Assembly (NCBI RefSeq): GCF_003696315.1
Contig: NZ_RFFN01000002.1
Span: 786,838 to 850,837 of the forward strand
Reading direction: 5' to 3'
DNA from: Pseudomonas songnenensis
GTDB lineage: Bacteria > Pseudomonadota > Gammaproteobacteria > Pseudomonadales > Pseudomonadaceae
DNA: 64,000 nucleotides
Part shown: positions 34,322 to 43,708 of the stretch, piece after piece
Layout of the letters: each line of letters opens with the position of its first letter
Numbering within the stretch: position 1 is the stretch's first letter
Translations under genes and position numbers: made by a program
The notes under the pieces: generated by a model
What the model saw: the letters and a program-made list of their open reading frames with translations, nothing else
What the model was told of the DNA's origin: nothing
Database searches by the model: none

Positions 34322-37027
34322 TCAGAGAAGTGCGCGTTCCGGCTGGTGGGCCAGCAGGCGCTTGAGTTCGGGCACGCAGGAGCCACAGCTGGTGCCGCAG
34401 CCGAGTTCCTGCTTGAGGCCGGCCAGATCGAGACCGCGCTCGATGCCTGCACGGACCCTGCTCTGGCTGACGTTCATGCAGTTGCACAGGGTGCGGTCGG
34501 TGTTGATCGTCGCGCCGCCAGGCGGCGCGCTGAGGGGCGCCAGCAGCCAGCGACGCAGTTCGGCGTCGGCACTGCCGCTTTCCCAGAGGCCGCGCAGCCA
34601 CTGCCGGGCGGCGGTCTCGCCGGCCAGGCGCAGGGCGACGATGCAACCGTCCTCGATGCGTACGCGCTTGCCGACTGCACGACGCGGGTCGTCATAGGCC
34701 AGCACCGGGCCGTCGTCGAGGCCGAGCAGGCGGTCGATGGCATCCAGTTCGGCAGCGGTTGGCGCCACGTCCCGGGCGGCGCGGATCAGCAATGCCGAAC
34801 GCTCGCGACCACCGGGGCTGAAGCTTGCGTAGTCGAACGTTTCGAACAAGGGCCGCAGCGCCTCGAAGCGTCGCTGCACATCGCCTTCAACCAGCGCGAA
34901 GAATTGCCAGGGCAGTTCGACCTGCTCCACTTCGATGCCGGCGTGCTTGAGTTCAGGCTGCTTCGACAAAGGGTCGACGCTGGCCAGGGTAAGCACGTTG
35001 CAGCCCAGCCCCTTGAGAAAGCGATCGCCCCAGTGCATCGGCAGGAAGGCCTGGCCGGCGCGCAGGCTGCCATCCTTCTGCACCGGCAGGATCAGGCTGC
35101 CGCGCCGGCTCTTCACCTTCACCAGCTGGCCGTCCAGCAGGCGCCGGCGACGCATGTCCTCGGCATTCATGCCGAGCAGTGCTTCCTCGACATGGCCGAA
35201 CAGCCGCGCCGCGGTGCCGGTGCGGCTCATGCCGTGCCACTGATCACGCAGCCGGCCGGTATTGAGCGTCAGCGGATAGCGCGCTTCGCGCTTTTCCTTC
35301 GGCGCCTGGTAGTGCTCGGCGATGAAGCGCGCGCGGCCATTGGCAGTGGGGAACACACCGTCGCCATACAGCCGCGCGGTGCCCTGTTCGCTACCCGGCG
35401 GAAACGGCCATTGTTGCGGACCGAGGGTATCGATCAGTACGTAGCTCAGGCCGCTGTAGTCCAGATCGCGGGCGGCGGTGAGCGGCTTGTACTCCTCAAA
35501 CAGCGCTTCGGCATTCTCGAACGCGAACAGGCTCGGCTTGCCGGGACGCAGGCGGCGTTCCAGGCGTCGGGCGAAATCGCAGGTGATCGCCCAGTCGGCT
35601 CGGGCTTCGCCGGGCGCCGGCACGGCGCGGCGCACATGGCTGATACGGCGCTCGGAGTTGGTCACCGTGCCTTCCTTCTCGCCCCAGCTCGCGGCCGGCA
35701 GCAGAAGGTCGGCGTAGCGGCAGGTTTCGGTGGTGAAGAAGGCTTCCTGCACCACGACGAAGGGGCAGGCGGCCAGGGCCTCATGGACGTTCTGCTGGTC
35801 CGGCAGCGACTGCGCCGGGTTGGTGCAGGCGATCCACAGCGCCTTGATCTTGCCGGCGCGCACCGCCTCGAACAGCTCGATGGCGGACAGTCCAGGCTGC
35901 TTGGGCAGCTGCTCGGCACCCCAATAGGCCGCGACTTCGGCGCGGTGTTCGGCATTGGCTGCGTCGCGGTGGCCGGGCAGGAGGTTGGACAGGCTGCCGG
36001 TTTCGCGGCCGCCCATGGCGTTCGGTTGACCGGTGAGCGAGAAAGGCCCGGCGCCCGGCTTGCCGATCTGTCCGGTGGCCAGGTGCAGGTTGATCAGCGC
36101 GCTGTTCTTGGCGCTGCCGGCGGTAGACTGATTCAGCCCCATGCACCACAGGGAGAGGAAGGCTGGCGCGCTTCCAATCAGCCGTGCGCAGGTTTGCAGA
36201 TCATCTACCGAGATGCCGCAGAGGTCGGCGACCATCGCCGGGGTGTAGTCGCGCACCAGGCTTTTCAGCGCATCGAAGCCTTCGGTATGCGCATCGATGA
36301 AGCGGCGGTCGATCCAGCCTTCCCACATTAGGATATGCAGCAGGCCGTGGAACAGCGCGACATCGGTGCCGGGCAGGATCGGCAGGTGCAGATCGGCCAA
36401 CTCGCTGGTGTCGGTGCGCCGCGGGTCGACGACGATGATGGTCATCTCCGGCCGCTTCGCCTTGGCCTCTTCCAGGCGGCGGAACAGCACCGGATGCGCG
36501 TAGGCCATGTTGCTGCCGGCGATCAGCAGGCAATCAGCCTGCTCGATGTCTTCGTAGGAGCAGGGCGGGGCGTCGGCGCCCAGGCTGCGCTTGTAGCCGA
36601 CCACCGCCGAGGACATGCACAGCCGCGAGTTGGAATCTAGGTTGTTGGTGCCGACCAGGGCGCGGGCCAGTTTGTTGAAGGCGTAGTAGTCCTCGGTCAG
36701 CAGCTGGCCGGAGACATAGAAGGCGACGCTGTCCGGCCCGTGTTCGCGGATGGTCTCCGCGAATACGCTGGCCGCATGCTCCAGCGCACTGTCCCAGTCG
36801 GTGCGGCCGCGGGCCAGGCCCTTGCCCAGACGCAGCTCGGGATAAAGCGCGCGAGCGTCGAGGTCGCCGGTCAGGTGCAGGGTCGAGCCTTTGCTGCACA
36901 GCTTGCCGAAGTTGGCCGGATGGCTGGGGTCGCCAGCCACATCGAGGATGCGTTCGCCGTCGTGCTCGATCAGCACGCCACAGCCGACTCCGCAGTAGCA
37001 GCAGGTCGAGGCGGTTGTCATACGCAT
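34322..37027 (-). CDS. nasC: Assimilatory nitrate reductase, large (catalytic) subunit
   Basis: A cytoplasmic molybdenum enzyme reducing nitrate to nitrite, 901 residues. The N-terminus binds a [4Fe-4S] cluster (C9, C12, C16, C44; CYCGVGCGV and GKLCSKGS). The central part is the Mo-bis-MGD oxidoreductase fold (IVVDPRRTDTSELADLHLPI, SLWCMGLNQSTAGS) with the C-terminal molybdopterin dinucleotide-binding domain. The final 55 residues add a BFD-type [2Fe-2S] domain (C848, C850 and the CGTSCGSC group). No twin-arginine signal, so it is the assimilatory and not the periplasmic type. Named nasC because the carrier upstream is nasA in Pseudomonas usage. Confidence 0.94.
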   Translation of the reverse strand: MRMTTASTCCYCGVGCGVLIEHDGERILDVAGDPSHPANFGKLCSKGSTLHLTGDLDARALYPELRLGKGLARGRTDWDSALEHAASVFAETIREHGPDSVAFYVSGQLLTEDYYAFNKLARALVGTNNLDSNSRLCMSSAVVGYKRSLGADAPPCSYEDIEQADCLLIAGSNMAYAHPVLFRRLEEAKAKRPEMTIIVVDPRRTDTSELADLHLPILPGTDVALFHGLLHILMWEGWIDRRFIDAHTEGFDALKSLVRDYTPAMVADLCGISVDDLQTCARLIGSAPAFLSLWCMGLNQSTAGSAKNSALINLHLATGQIGKPGAGPFSLTGQPNAMGGRETGSLSNLLPGHRDAANAEHRAEVAAYWGAEQLPKQPGLSAIELFEAVRAGKIKALWIACTNPAQSLPDQQNVHEALAACPFVVVQEAFFTTETCRYADLLLPAASWGEKEGTVTNSERRISHVRRAVPAPGEARADWAITCDFARRLERRLRPGKPSLFAFENAEALFEEYKPLTAARDLDYSGLSYVLIDTLGPQQWPFPPGSEQGTARLYGDGVFPTANGRARFIAEHYQAPKEKREARYPLTLNTGRLRDQWHGMSRTGTAARLFGHVEEALLGMNAEDMRRRRLLDGQLVKVKSRRGSLILPVQKDGSLRAGQAFLPMHWGDRFLKGLGCNVLTLASVDPLSKQPELKHAGIEVEQVELPWQFFALVEGDVQRRFEALRPLFETFDYASFSPGGRERSALLIRAARDVAPTAAELDAIDRLLGLDDGPVLAYDDPRRAVGKRVRIEDGCIVALRLAGETAARQWLRGLWESGSADAELRRWLLAPLSAPPGGATINTDRTLCNCMNVSQSRVRAGIERGLDLAGLKQELGCGTSCGSCVPELKRLLAHQPERALL

Positions 37028-37069
37028 GGCGTCGTCTCCTGGGAAAAGGTGCTGGTCAACTGCGGTGTG

Positions 37070-37399
37070 TCAGGCCGCGCATTCCTTGCGCGGGTTCAGC
37101 GAAAGCTGCACGCGCCCGTTCTCGACGCGTGCCTCGTGGCGATGGGCGCAGCCGACGTCCGGCGCCAAGGCCTCGCCGCTGGCCAGATCGATCTGCCAGT
37201 TGTGCAACGGGCAGGCGACCTGCTTGCCGTACACGATCCCTTGCGACAGCGGCCCGCCCTTGTGTGGGCAGCGGTCGTCGAGGGCAAAGACCTGATCGTC
37301 GGAGGTGCGGAAGATCGCGATATCGCCCTTGGGGCCGGCGATGATGCGCGAGCCGAGCGGGTTGATCTCATCCAGTGCGCAGATATCGAGCCAGTTCAT
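37070..37399 (-). CDS. nirD: Nitrite reductase small subunit NirD, Rieske type
   Basis: A 109-residue partner of NirB. A complete Rieske [2Fe-2S] ligand set is present: C44 and H46 in CPHKGG, C63 and H66 in CPLHNW. Some enterobacterial NirD proteins lack these ligands, so this one can probably carry a cluster. It lies 24 bases after nirB and 42 before nasC in the same operon. Confidence 0.92.
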   Translation of the reverse strand: MNWLDICALDEINPLGSRIIAGPKGDIAIFRTSDDQVFALDDRCPHKGGPLSQGIVYGKQVACPLHNWQIDLASGEALAPDVGCAHRHEARVENGRVQLSLNPRKECAA

Positions 37400-37423
37400 G
37401 CGGTGTTTCTCCAGATCGGGTTC

Positions 37424-39874
37424 TCAGGCGTTTTCCAGCTGCTTGACGGCGATGCGGTCGAATTCCTTCTTCAGCTGCGGCTTGGAGAGCTGCTCCTGCC
37501 ACGGGTCCTGCTCGAAGGAAAGCGAGAACAACAACCGCTGGTGCAGCGCCTTGCGTCGCTCGGCGTCGTTCAACACGGCCTTCTTAATGTGATCCATGCC
37601 GACGCGCTGCAGGTAGTGCACGGTGCGCTCGAGGTAGAAGGCTTCCTCGCGGTAGAGCTGGAGGAACGCCAGGCTGTATTCCATGACCTCCCCGGCGCTC
37701 TTCACCTTGACAAAGAACTCACCGGCCTCGGTCTTGATGCCGCCGTTGCCGCCGATGTACAGCTCCCAGCCGGAGTCCACACCGATGATGCCGACGTCCT
37801 TGATGCCGGATTCGGCGCAGTTGCGCGGGCAGCCGGAGACGGCCAGCTTGACCTTGTGCGGCGACCACATGTTGAACAGCGCGTGTTCCAGGTCGATGCC
37901 CATCTGCGTCGAGTTCTGCGTGCCGAAGCGGCAGAACTCGCTGCCGACGCAGGTCTTCACGGTGCGGATGGATTTGCCGTAGGCGTGGCCGGAAGGCATG
38001 TCCAGGTCTTTCCAGACACCCGGCAGGTCTTCCTTGCGGATACCCAGCAGGTCGATGCGCTGGCCGCCGGTGACCTTGACCATCGGCACCTGGTACTTGT
38101 CCGCCACGTCGGCGATGCGTCGCAGCTCGGCGGCATTGGTGACGCCACCCCACATCCGCGGCACCACGGAGTAGGTGCCATCCTTCTGGATGTTGGCGTG
38201 GGCGCGCTCGTTGATGAAACGTGACTGCGGGTCGTCCTTGGCCTCGCCCGGCCAGGTGGAGATCAGGTAGTAGTTCAGCGCCGGACGGCAGGTGGCGCAG
38301 CCGTTCGGCGTGCGCCATTCCATGAAGGCCATGGCCGCCGGGATGCTGATCAGGTGGTGCTCGCGAATGGCCTTGCGCACCTGACCGTGGTTGAGGTCGC
38401 TACAGCCGCAGATGGCTTTTTCGCTCTTCGGCTTGACGTCGGCGGCGCCACCCACGGTGTTGATCAGAATCTGCTCGACCAGGCCGGCACAGGAGCCGCA
38501 GGAACTGGCGGCCTTGGTGTGCTTTTTCACCTCGTCCACCGAGAACAGCCCGTGTTCCTGAATCGCCTTGACGATGGTGCCCTTGCACACCCCGTTGCAG
38601 CCGCAGACCTCCATGTCGTCCGGCATCGACATGGCCTTGCTCTGGCCCTGATGGCCGGCATCGCCGATGGCGCCCTCGCCGAACATCAGATGGTCGCGTA
38701 TCTGGCCCACGTTCTGGCCCTCGCGTACCTGGCGGAAGTACCAGCCGCCATCGGCGGTGTCGCCGTACAGGCAGGCGCCGACCAGTACGTCGTCCTTGAT
38801 CACCAGCTTCTTGTACACACCGCCGATGGGGTCGGAGAGGGTGATGGTTTCGGTGCCGTCGCCGCCGATGAAATCGCCGGCCGAGAACAGGTCGATGCCG
38901 GTGACCTTGAGCTTGGTGGAGGTCACCGAACCCAGGTAGCGGGAGAAGCCGAGCATGGCCAGATGGTTGGCGCAGACCTTGGCCTGTTCGAACAGCGGTG
39001 CGACCAGGCCATAGGCCGTGCCGCGATGGTTGGCGCATTCGCCGACGGCATAGATGCGCGGGTCGTAGGTCTGCAGGGTGTCGTTGACCAGAATGCCGCG
39101 ATTGCACGGGATACCGGCCTGTTCGGCCAGTTCACTGTTGGGGCGGATGCCGGCGGCCATCACCACCAGGTCGGCGGGGATCACCTCACCGTCCTTGAAC
39201 TTGACCGCGCAGACCCGGCCTTCGCCGTTGTCGAGCAGTTCGGCGGTGTGCTTGGGCAGGAAAAACTTCAGGCCGCGGCTTTCCAGCGCGCTCTGCAGCA
39301 GGGTGCCGGCGGTCTTGTCCAGCTGCCGCTCCATCAGCCAGTCGCCGATATGCACCACGGTGACGTCCATGCCGCGCAGCTTGAGGCCGTTGGCCGCTTC
39401 CAGGCCGAGCAGGCCGCCACCGATGACCACCGCGTGTTTGTGGGTCTTGGCGGTTTCCATCATCACCTGGGTGTCGGCGATGTCGCGGTAGCCGATTACG
39501 CCCTGCAGGTCCTTGCCGGGAATCGGCAGGATGAACGGATTGGAACCGGTGGCGATGAGCAGACGGTCGTATTCGGCCTCGCTGCCGTCATCGGCAATGA
39601 CCCGGCGACGGGCGCGGTCGATCTTCACCACCTTGCGGTTGAGCATGAGGTGGATGCCATTCTCGGCGTACCAGTTGAGGTCGTTGAGCACGATCTCTTC
39701 GAACTGCTGCTCGCCGGCCAGCACGGGGGAGAGCAGGATGCGGTTGTAGTTGGGATGCGGCTCGGCGCCGAACACCGTGATGTCGTAGAGCTCGTTGGTG
39801 AGCTTGAGCAGCTCTTCGAGGGTTCGCACGCCGGCCATGCCGTTGCCGATCATCACCAGTTTGAGTTTCTTCAT
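37424..39874 (-). CDS. nirB: NADH-dependent nitrite reductase, large subunit
   Basis: Reduces nitrite to ammonium in the cytoplasm. Start ATG 39874, 816 residues. Order of parts: FAD/NADH-binding pyridine-nucleotide oxidoreductase (VMIGNGMAGVRTLEEL at 7-22, VVIGGGLLGLEAANGL near 149), two BFD-type [2Fe-2S] segments (C424/C426 with C459/C462; C489/C491 with C526/C529), and the siroheme/[4Fe-4S] domain with C642, C648, C682 and C686 (TCVGSEFCRFGTQNS, SGCPRNCAES). First gene of nirB-nirD-nasC-cobA, behind a sigma-54 promoter and an antitermination leader described separately. Confidence 0.95.
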   Translation of the reverse strand: MKKLKLVMIGNGMAGVRTLEELLKLTNELYDITVFGAEPHPNYNRILLSPVLAGEQQFEEIVLNDLNWYAENGIHLMLNRKVVKIDRARRRVIADDGSEAEYDRLLIATGSNPFILPIPGKDLQGVIGYRDIADTQVMMETAKTHKHAVVIGGGLLGLEAANGLKLRGMDVTVVHIGDWLMERQLDKTAGTLLQSALESRGLKFFLPKHTAELLDNGEGRVCAVKFKDGEVIPADLVVMAAGIRPNSELAEQAGIPCNRGILVNDTLQTYDPRIYAVGECANHRGTAYGLVAPLFEQAKVCANHLAMLGFSRYLGSVTSTKLKVTGIDLFSAGDFIGGDGTETITLSDPIGGVYKKLVIKDDVLVGACLYGDTADGGWYFRQVREGQNVGQIRDHLMFGEGAIGDAGHQGQSKAMSMPDDMEVCGCNGVCKGTIVKAIQEHGLFSVDEVKKHTKAASSCGSCAGLVEQILINTVGGAADVKPKSEKAICGCSDLNHGQVRKAIREHHLISIPAAMAFMEWRTPNGCATCRPALNYYLISTWPGEAKDDPQSRFINERAHANIQKDGTYSVVPRMWGGVTNAAELRRIADVADKYQVPMVKVTGGQRIDLLGIRKEDLPGVWKDLDMPSGHAYGKSIRTVKTCVGSEFCRFGTQNSTQMGIDLEHALFNMWSPHKVKLAVSGCPRNCAESGIKDVGIIGVDSGWELYIGGNGGIKTEAGEFFVKVKSAGEVMEYSLAFLQLYREEAFYLERTVHYLQRVGMDHIKKAVLNDAERRKALHQRLLFSLSFEQDPWQEQLSKPQLKKEFDRIAVKQLENA

Positions 39875-39935
39875 ACCCGTTCTCCGTGCCAGTCGATGTG
39901 TGCCGTCCGGCCTGCTCAAAATTTTCAACAACAAA

Positions 39936-39972
39936 AAAGGCGTCCCACCGGTTACCCAGTGAGGACGCCTTT
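39936..39972 (-). promoter_or_regulatory. Intrinsic terminator in the nirB leader (attenuator)
   Basis: On the minus strand AAAGGCGTCC pairs with GGACGCCTTT (plus arms 39963-39972 and 39936-39945), capped by an inner CACTGG/CCGGTG stem with a GTAA tetraloop and followed by a T-run. It ends 62 bases before the nirB start, so it would stop transcription unless NasT prevents it. Confidence 0.85.
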
Positions 39973-39979
39973 GTCCGTG

Positions 39980-40025
39980 TCCCGCTCTGTCGGGAGACCT
40001 GCCGCTCCACGTTGAGGGTCAGGTC
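39980..40025 (-). ncRNA. NasT/ANTAR antiterminator element, two hairpins, nirB leader
   Basis: Minus-strand RNA forms P1 at 40025-39996 (outer arms GACCTG/CAGGTC, inner CTC/GAG, hexaloop AACGTG) and P2 at 39995-39980 (TCCCG/CGGGA, hexaloop ACAGAG). Both loops have A at position 1 and G at position 4, the known ANTAR signature, and the pair lies just before the attenuator. Confidence 0.82.
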
Positions 40026-40050
40026 GAAATGATTCTTCAAGGTTCTGCTT

Positions 40051-40067
40051 TGCAGAGGCTATGCCAA
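40051..40067 (-). promoter_or_regulatory. Sigma-54 promoter of nirB-nirD-nasC-cobA
   Basis: Minus strand TTGGCATAGCCTCTGCA: GG and GC separated by exactly 10 bases, TGGCA at -24 and TGCA at -12. Predicted transcript start near 40040, just before the P1 hairpin. Confidence 0.78.
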
Positions 40068-40362
40068 CTCGCCAATACACCGGTTTTCAAGGGCTTGAGC
40101 GCTTGCAGTGGATCTGTTGGGGTCGATCGTTGCACTGATATGCAGCGGCTTGCGCCCTGATGGTGCGAAGCACCCTGGAGGCGACTCCAAAAACGCCGTT
40201 GACAGGTTGCGGCCAGCTTTCTAAAGTTTCGCCCATGCGCCGATTTAGTCAGCTACTTGCGGGGCGCCTGGAGCCGATGGCTTCGAAATACCGCTAAAGC
40301 GCTGGTTCCGGTGTCGCCTCCCACCGCTGCCCAGCGGAATCCTCGAGGCGGAAGTTGAATTG
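40068..40362. other. Gene-free stretch upstream of the nirB promoter
   Basis: No credible gene. It would hold enhancer sites (NtrC) for the sigma-54 promoter at 40051-40067 and the promoter of the divergent gene at 40363; I could not assign a specific site. Confidence 0.45.
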
Positions 40363-40671
40363 ATGAACGCAAAGCACGCCCAGTTGCGCCTGGCCCCGAT
40401 CACCAGCGGCCTGCACCCCAGCAATCCGAAAATCCTTCTTGGTGGTACTCACCAACCGTCCCTGTTGCGCTACCTCGAAGGGTGGCCACGACGTCATCGC
40501 AAATCCCGCGCCCTGCTTATCCAGTTCGCTACGGCCGACGAGTCGCTGGCACGTTTCGCCACCGACAGCTTCGATCTCGCCGTCATTCAGGCACCGACCG
40601 CTGAGCGCCTGGAAGAATGCGTGCGCGAGCTGACCCGGGTGGCGCGCCAGGGGTTGATTACCCGTCGCTGA
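40363..40671 (+). CDS. Small hypothetical protein, methyltransferase-like C-terminus
   Basis: A 102-residue protein of unknown function starting at ATG 40363 with GAGGCGGAAG upstream. Its second half, SFDLAVIQAPTAERLEECVR, then ELTRVARQGLI, resembles the beta4/helix end of class I methyltransferases (FD-V...L.E..RVL.PGG), but the SAM-binding glycine motif is absent, so it cannot be a complete methyltransferase. Divergent from nirB and convergent with the kinase gene three bases away. It may be a regulatory relic of that fold; no function proposed. Confidence 0.65.
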   Translation: MNAKHAQLRLAPITSGLHPSNPKILLGGTHQPSLLRYLEGWPRRHRKSRALLIQFATADESLARFATDSFDLAVIQAPTAERLEECVRELTRVARQGLITRR

Positions 40672-40674
40672 GCG

Positions 40675-42348
40675 TCACGCACCTTTTATCACCAGCATGA
40701 TCAGTAGCAGGTTGAGCAGCAGCGACAACAGCGCCATGCCGCGCCAGACCTTCAGTGGCTCCCGTTCGAGCAGCGGGCGTGGTCGGAGACTGGCGCTGCG
40801 CTGTTCGCCCTGTTCCAGCTCAAGCAGCCATTGCTCGGCGGTTTCGAAGCGCTGCCGTGGATCGACCGCCACCGCGCGGCCAAGACTTTCCTCCAGCCAG
40901 GTCGGCAGGTCCGGGCGATAGCGGCTGGCCGGTGTCGGATTGCCGAAACGCGGACGCTGGAAGGCTTCGATCTCGCCGTACGGGTAGTGCCCGGTCAGCA
41001 GGTAATAGAGTGTCACGCCGGTCGCATAGAGATCCTGCGCTGCGCTGGGTTCGGCCCCTGTGAATGCCTCCGGGGCAATGAAACTCGGGGTTCCGGGCAG
41101 GTGATTGGGTAGATCGCGAGTCAGCCCGGGGCAGAACGCCAGGCCGAAATCCAGGATACGCAGCTCGCCGTCCTCACCCAGCAGCAGGTTTTCCGGCTTG
41201 ATGTCGCGGTGCAGGATGTTGCGCCGATGCAGCATGCCGACCGCGCGGATCAGCCGGGACGCGACCTGTAGCAGATCGGCCAGTGGCAGCGGGCCGTCTC
41301 GTTCGAAGCGTCGCGCCAGGGTCGTCCCGCTGTATTCGCGCTGCACGTAATAGAGGTGTTGGCGTGCTGGCAGCGGATGCAGTTCGGCGAAGTTGCGCCC
41401 GGCGACCCGGCGCATGAACCACTCTTCCTGCAGCAACGCCGGCCCGGCGTCCGCCTCGTCCTGTCGGCTGGGTGGCAGCGTCTTCAGCAGCCAGGCCTGG
41501 CCCTGGGCATCCAGTACGCGGTAGATCAGTGACTGTCGCGACTCGTGCAGCAGTGCATTCACCTGCCAGCCCTCGAACAGCTGGCCGGGGCGCAGCTTCG
41601 GCGGCAATGGCCAATGATCGAGTTGGGCGAGGGCGTCGGCCAGCACCGCTTCGGGCAGCGCATCCACTCGTAGCAGCAGAGCGCTGGCGTTGTCCTGGCT
41701 GCCGCTCTGGTGCGCCAGATTGACCAGCGCCCGTGCTGCGGCGCCGAGGTCAGGCTGATCGTGCAGGATATGCGCGATGTCGCGCTCGGGGACGCACGAC
41801 CAGACGCCGTCGCTGAGCAGCAGGTAGCTTTCGCCTTCCTGCAGCTCGCCGTCGAGGTAGTCCATCACCAGGTGTTGATCCAGCCCCAGCGCACGCTTGA
41901 GCACATGCTGCATGCCCGACTGTTCCCAGACATGGTCTTCGCTGAGCCGCTCGAGCTGAGTGCCGTTCCAGCGATAGGCGCGGCAGTCGCCGACGTGGGC
42001 CAGGGTGAAGCGGCGACCGCGCAGCACCAGCGCGGTGAGGGTGGTCAACAGCGGCTGGCTACCACCGTTGGCCTGCAGCCAGCGGTTGTGCGCCACCAGC
42101 ACACGATCCAGCGACTGCGCGACGGCCCAGGTCTCCGGCGTCGCGTAATAGTCGAAGGCCAGCGCCTGCAAGGTCGCGCGGGCCGCCAGCCCGCCATCGG
42201 CGCACTGGCTGACGCCATCGGCCAGGGCGAACAGATAGCCCTTGCCAGTCGCCAGCCCAGGCGCCGGGGTGACGATGCGTATCGCATCCTGATTTTCCGG
42301 GCGCGGTCCGGCGGCGCTGGCCTCGCCATAGCTCAATCGCAGGGGCAT
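40675..42348 (-). CDS. Fused PP2C protein phosphatase and Ser/Thr protein kinase
   Basis: A 557-residue signalling protein. Residues 1-230 are a PP2C phosphatase (metal aspartates D44 in ALADGVS, D180 in LLSDGVW, D219 in SGSQDN). Residues about 260-520 are a Hanks-type kinase with K289 (AWLLKTL), catalytic D382 in HRDIKPENLLL, and D400 of the DFG motif. A single membrane helix closes the protein (LLSLLLNLLLIMLVIKGA), so both domains face the cytoplasm. It starts 67 bases after the nitrate carrier on the same strand and is probably co-transcribed. Its targets are unknown; the same neighbourhood is kept in P. aeruginosa as I recall. Confidence 0.9.
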   Translation of the reverse strand: MPLRLSYGEASAAGPRPENQDAIRIVTPAPGLATGKGYLFALADGVSQCADGGLAARATLQALAFDYYATPETWAVAQSLDRVLVAHNRWLQANGGSQPLLTTLTALVLRGRRFTLAHVGDCRAYRWNGTQLERLSEDHVWEQSGMQHVLKRALGLDQHLVMDYLDGELQEGESYLLLSDGVWSCVPERDIAHILHDQPDLGAAARALVNLAHQSGSQDNASALLLRVDALPEAVLADALAQLDHWPLPPKLRPGQLFEGWQVNALLHESRQSLIYRVLDAQGQAWLLKTLPPSRQDEADAGPALLQEEWFMRRVAGRNFAELHPLPARQHLYYVQREYSGTTLARRFERDGPLPLADLLQVASRLIRAVGMLHRRNILHRDIKPENLLLGEDGELRILDFGLAFCPGLTRDLPNHLPGTPSFIAPEAFTGAEPSAAQDLYATGVTLYYLLTGHYPYGEIEAFQRPRFGNPTPASRYRPDLPTWLEESLGRAVAVDPRQRFETAEQWLLELEQGEQRSASLRPRPLLEREPLKVWRGMALLSLLLNLLLIMLVIKGA

Positions 42349-42415
42349 GGTCGCTCTCGAATGATTGCGTACTGCAGCAGAGCAATATTCGCGCCCTGCA
42401 GGATCTGCGTGGGCA

Positions 42416-43627
42416 TCACACCCGCGCCGCGGTCACTGCCGCCGAACCCCAGGTGGTGCGCCAGCGACGCTTGACGCCATGCAGGCCGAACCAGGCGAGC
42501 ACACCGAGGCTGGCGAACAGCCAGAGGCCGAGCTGGTAATCGCCGGTGGACTGCTTGACCGCGCCCAGCCCGGCGGTGAGCAGGAAGCCACCGATACCGC
42601 CGGCCATGCCGACCAGCCCGGTCATCACGCCGATTTCCTTGTTGAAACGCTGCGGCACCAGCTGGAACACCGCACCATTGCCGGCGCCCAGGCTGAGCAT
42701 GGCGACCACGAACAGCGCCAGCGCAGCCGTGGAACTGGGCAGGTTGAAGCCAACCGCGGCGATACAGATGGCAGCGACCGTGTACATCACCAGCAGCGCG
42801 CGAATGCCGCCGATGCGGTCGGCCAGGGCGCCGCCGAGTGGACGCAGCAGGCTGCCGGCGAACACGCAGGCGGCGGTGTAATAGCCGGCCTTGACCGGGT
42901 CGAAGGCGTACTGGTCGTGGAAATAGCCGGGCAGGGTGCTGGCCAGGCCGAGGAAGCCGCCGAAGGTCACGCTGTAGAAGAACATGAACCACCAGCTGTC
43001 GCGGTCGCCCAGTGCCTTCATGTAGTCGGCCAGCGACTTCGGCGCCGGGCGGTTGGGCGCGTTCTTCGCCACGCTGGCGAAGATGACCAGCGTCAGCGCC
43101 AGCGGAATCAATGCCAGGCCGAACACATTGTTCCAGCCGAAGATCGCCGCCAGCACCGGCGCGAACAGCGCCGCCAGCACGGTGCCGGAGTTGCCCGCGC
43201 CGGCGATGCCCATGGCCTTGCCCTGATGCTCCGCCGGATACCACTGCGAGGCCAGCGGCAACGCCACGGCGAAGGACGCGCCAGCCATGCCGAGGAACAG
43301 GCCGAGCAGCAGCGCCTGCTCGTAGCTGTGGATGCCATGTAGCCAGGCGACGAACAGCGCGACGATGACAACGCTCTGGCCGAATAAGCCTGCGGTTTTC
43401 GGCGAGGTGCGATCGGCGAGGATACCCAGCACCAGGCGCAACACTGCGCCGGCAAGAATGGGCGTAGCGACCATCAAGGCGCGTTGCTGGGTGGTCAGCC
43501 CGAGATCGGCGGCGATCTGCACGCCGAGCGGGCCGAGTACGTACCAGACCATGAAACTCAGGTCGAAGTAGAGGAAGGAGGCAAACAGGGTCGGCGCATG
43601 GCCGGCTTTCCAGAAACTCGTGCTCAT
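42416..43627 (-). CDS. nasA: Nitrate/nitrite MFS transporter (NarK/NasA family)
   Basis: A 403-residue inner-membrane carrier for nitrate uptake with about 12 helices. ATG 43627 begins MSTSFWKAGHAPTLFASFLY; the two glycine-rich nitrate signatures are visible as GMAGASFAVALPLASQWYP and ALSLGAGNGAVFQLVP-like MLSLGAGNGAVFQLVP. It is a single-domain carrier. The 5' leader carries a sigma-54 promoter and a NasT-type attenuator. The kinase/phosphatase gene follows in the same transcript. Confidence 0.92.
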   Translation of the reverse strand: MSTSFWKAGHAPTLFASFLYFDLSFMVWYVLGPLGVQIAADLGLTTQQRALMVATPILAGAVLRLVLGILADRTSPKTAGLFGQSVVIVALFVAWLHGIHSYEQALLLGLFLGMAGASFAVALPLASQWYPAEHQGKAMGIAGAGNSGTVLAALFAPVLAAIFGWNNVFGLALIPLALTLVIFASVAKNAPNRPAPKSLADYMKALGDRDSWWFMFFYSVTFGGFLGLASTLPGYFHDQYAFDPVKAGYYTAACVFAGSLLRPLGGALADRIGGIRALLVMYTVAAICIAAVGFNLPSSTAALALFVVAMLSLGAGNGAVFQLVPQRFNKEIGVMTGLVGMAGGIGGFLLTAGLGAVKQSTGDYQLGLWLFASLGVLAWFGLHGVKRRWRTTWGSAAVTAARV

Positions 43628-43708
43628 TGGATCGGCTCCAGGGCGTTCATGGTGCGGCGTTGGCCGCCAGGGCTGCTCATACCGCCCCGTCGTCGAGGCG
43701 GAAAACAA

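Noticed and set aside
34316-40015. Three long plus-strand frames (671, 494 and 553 codons) opposite nasC, nirD and nirB
   Set aside because: They mirror genes with clear cofactor motifs, lack ribosome sites and show low-complexity composition typical of antisense translation.
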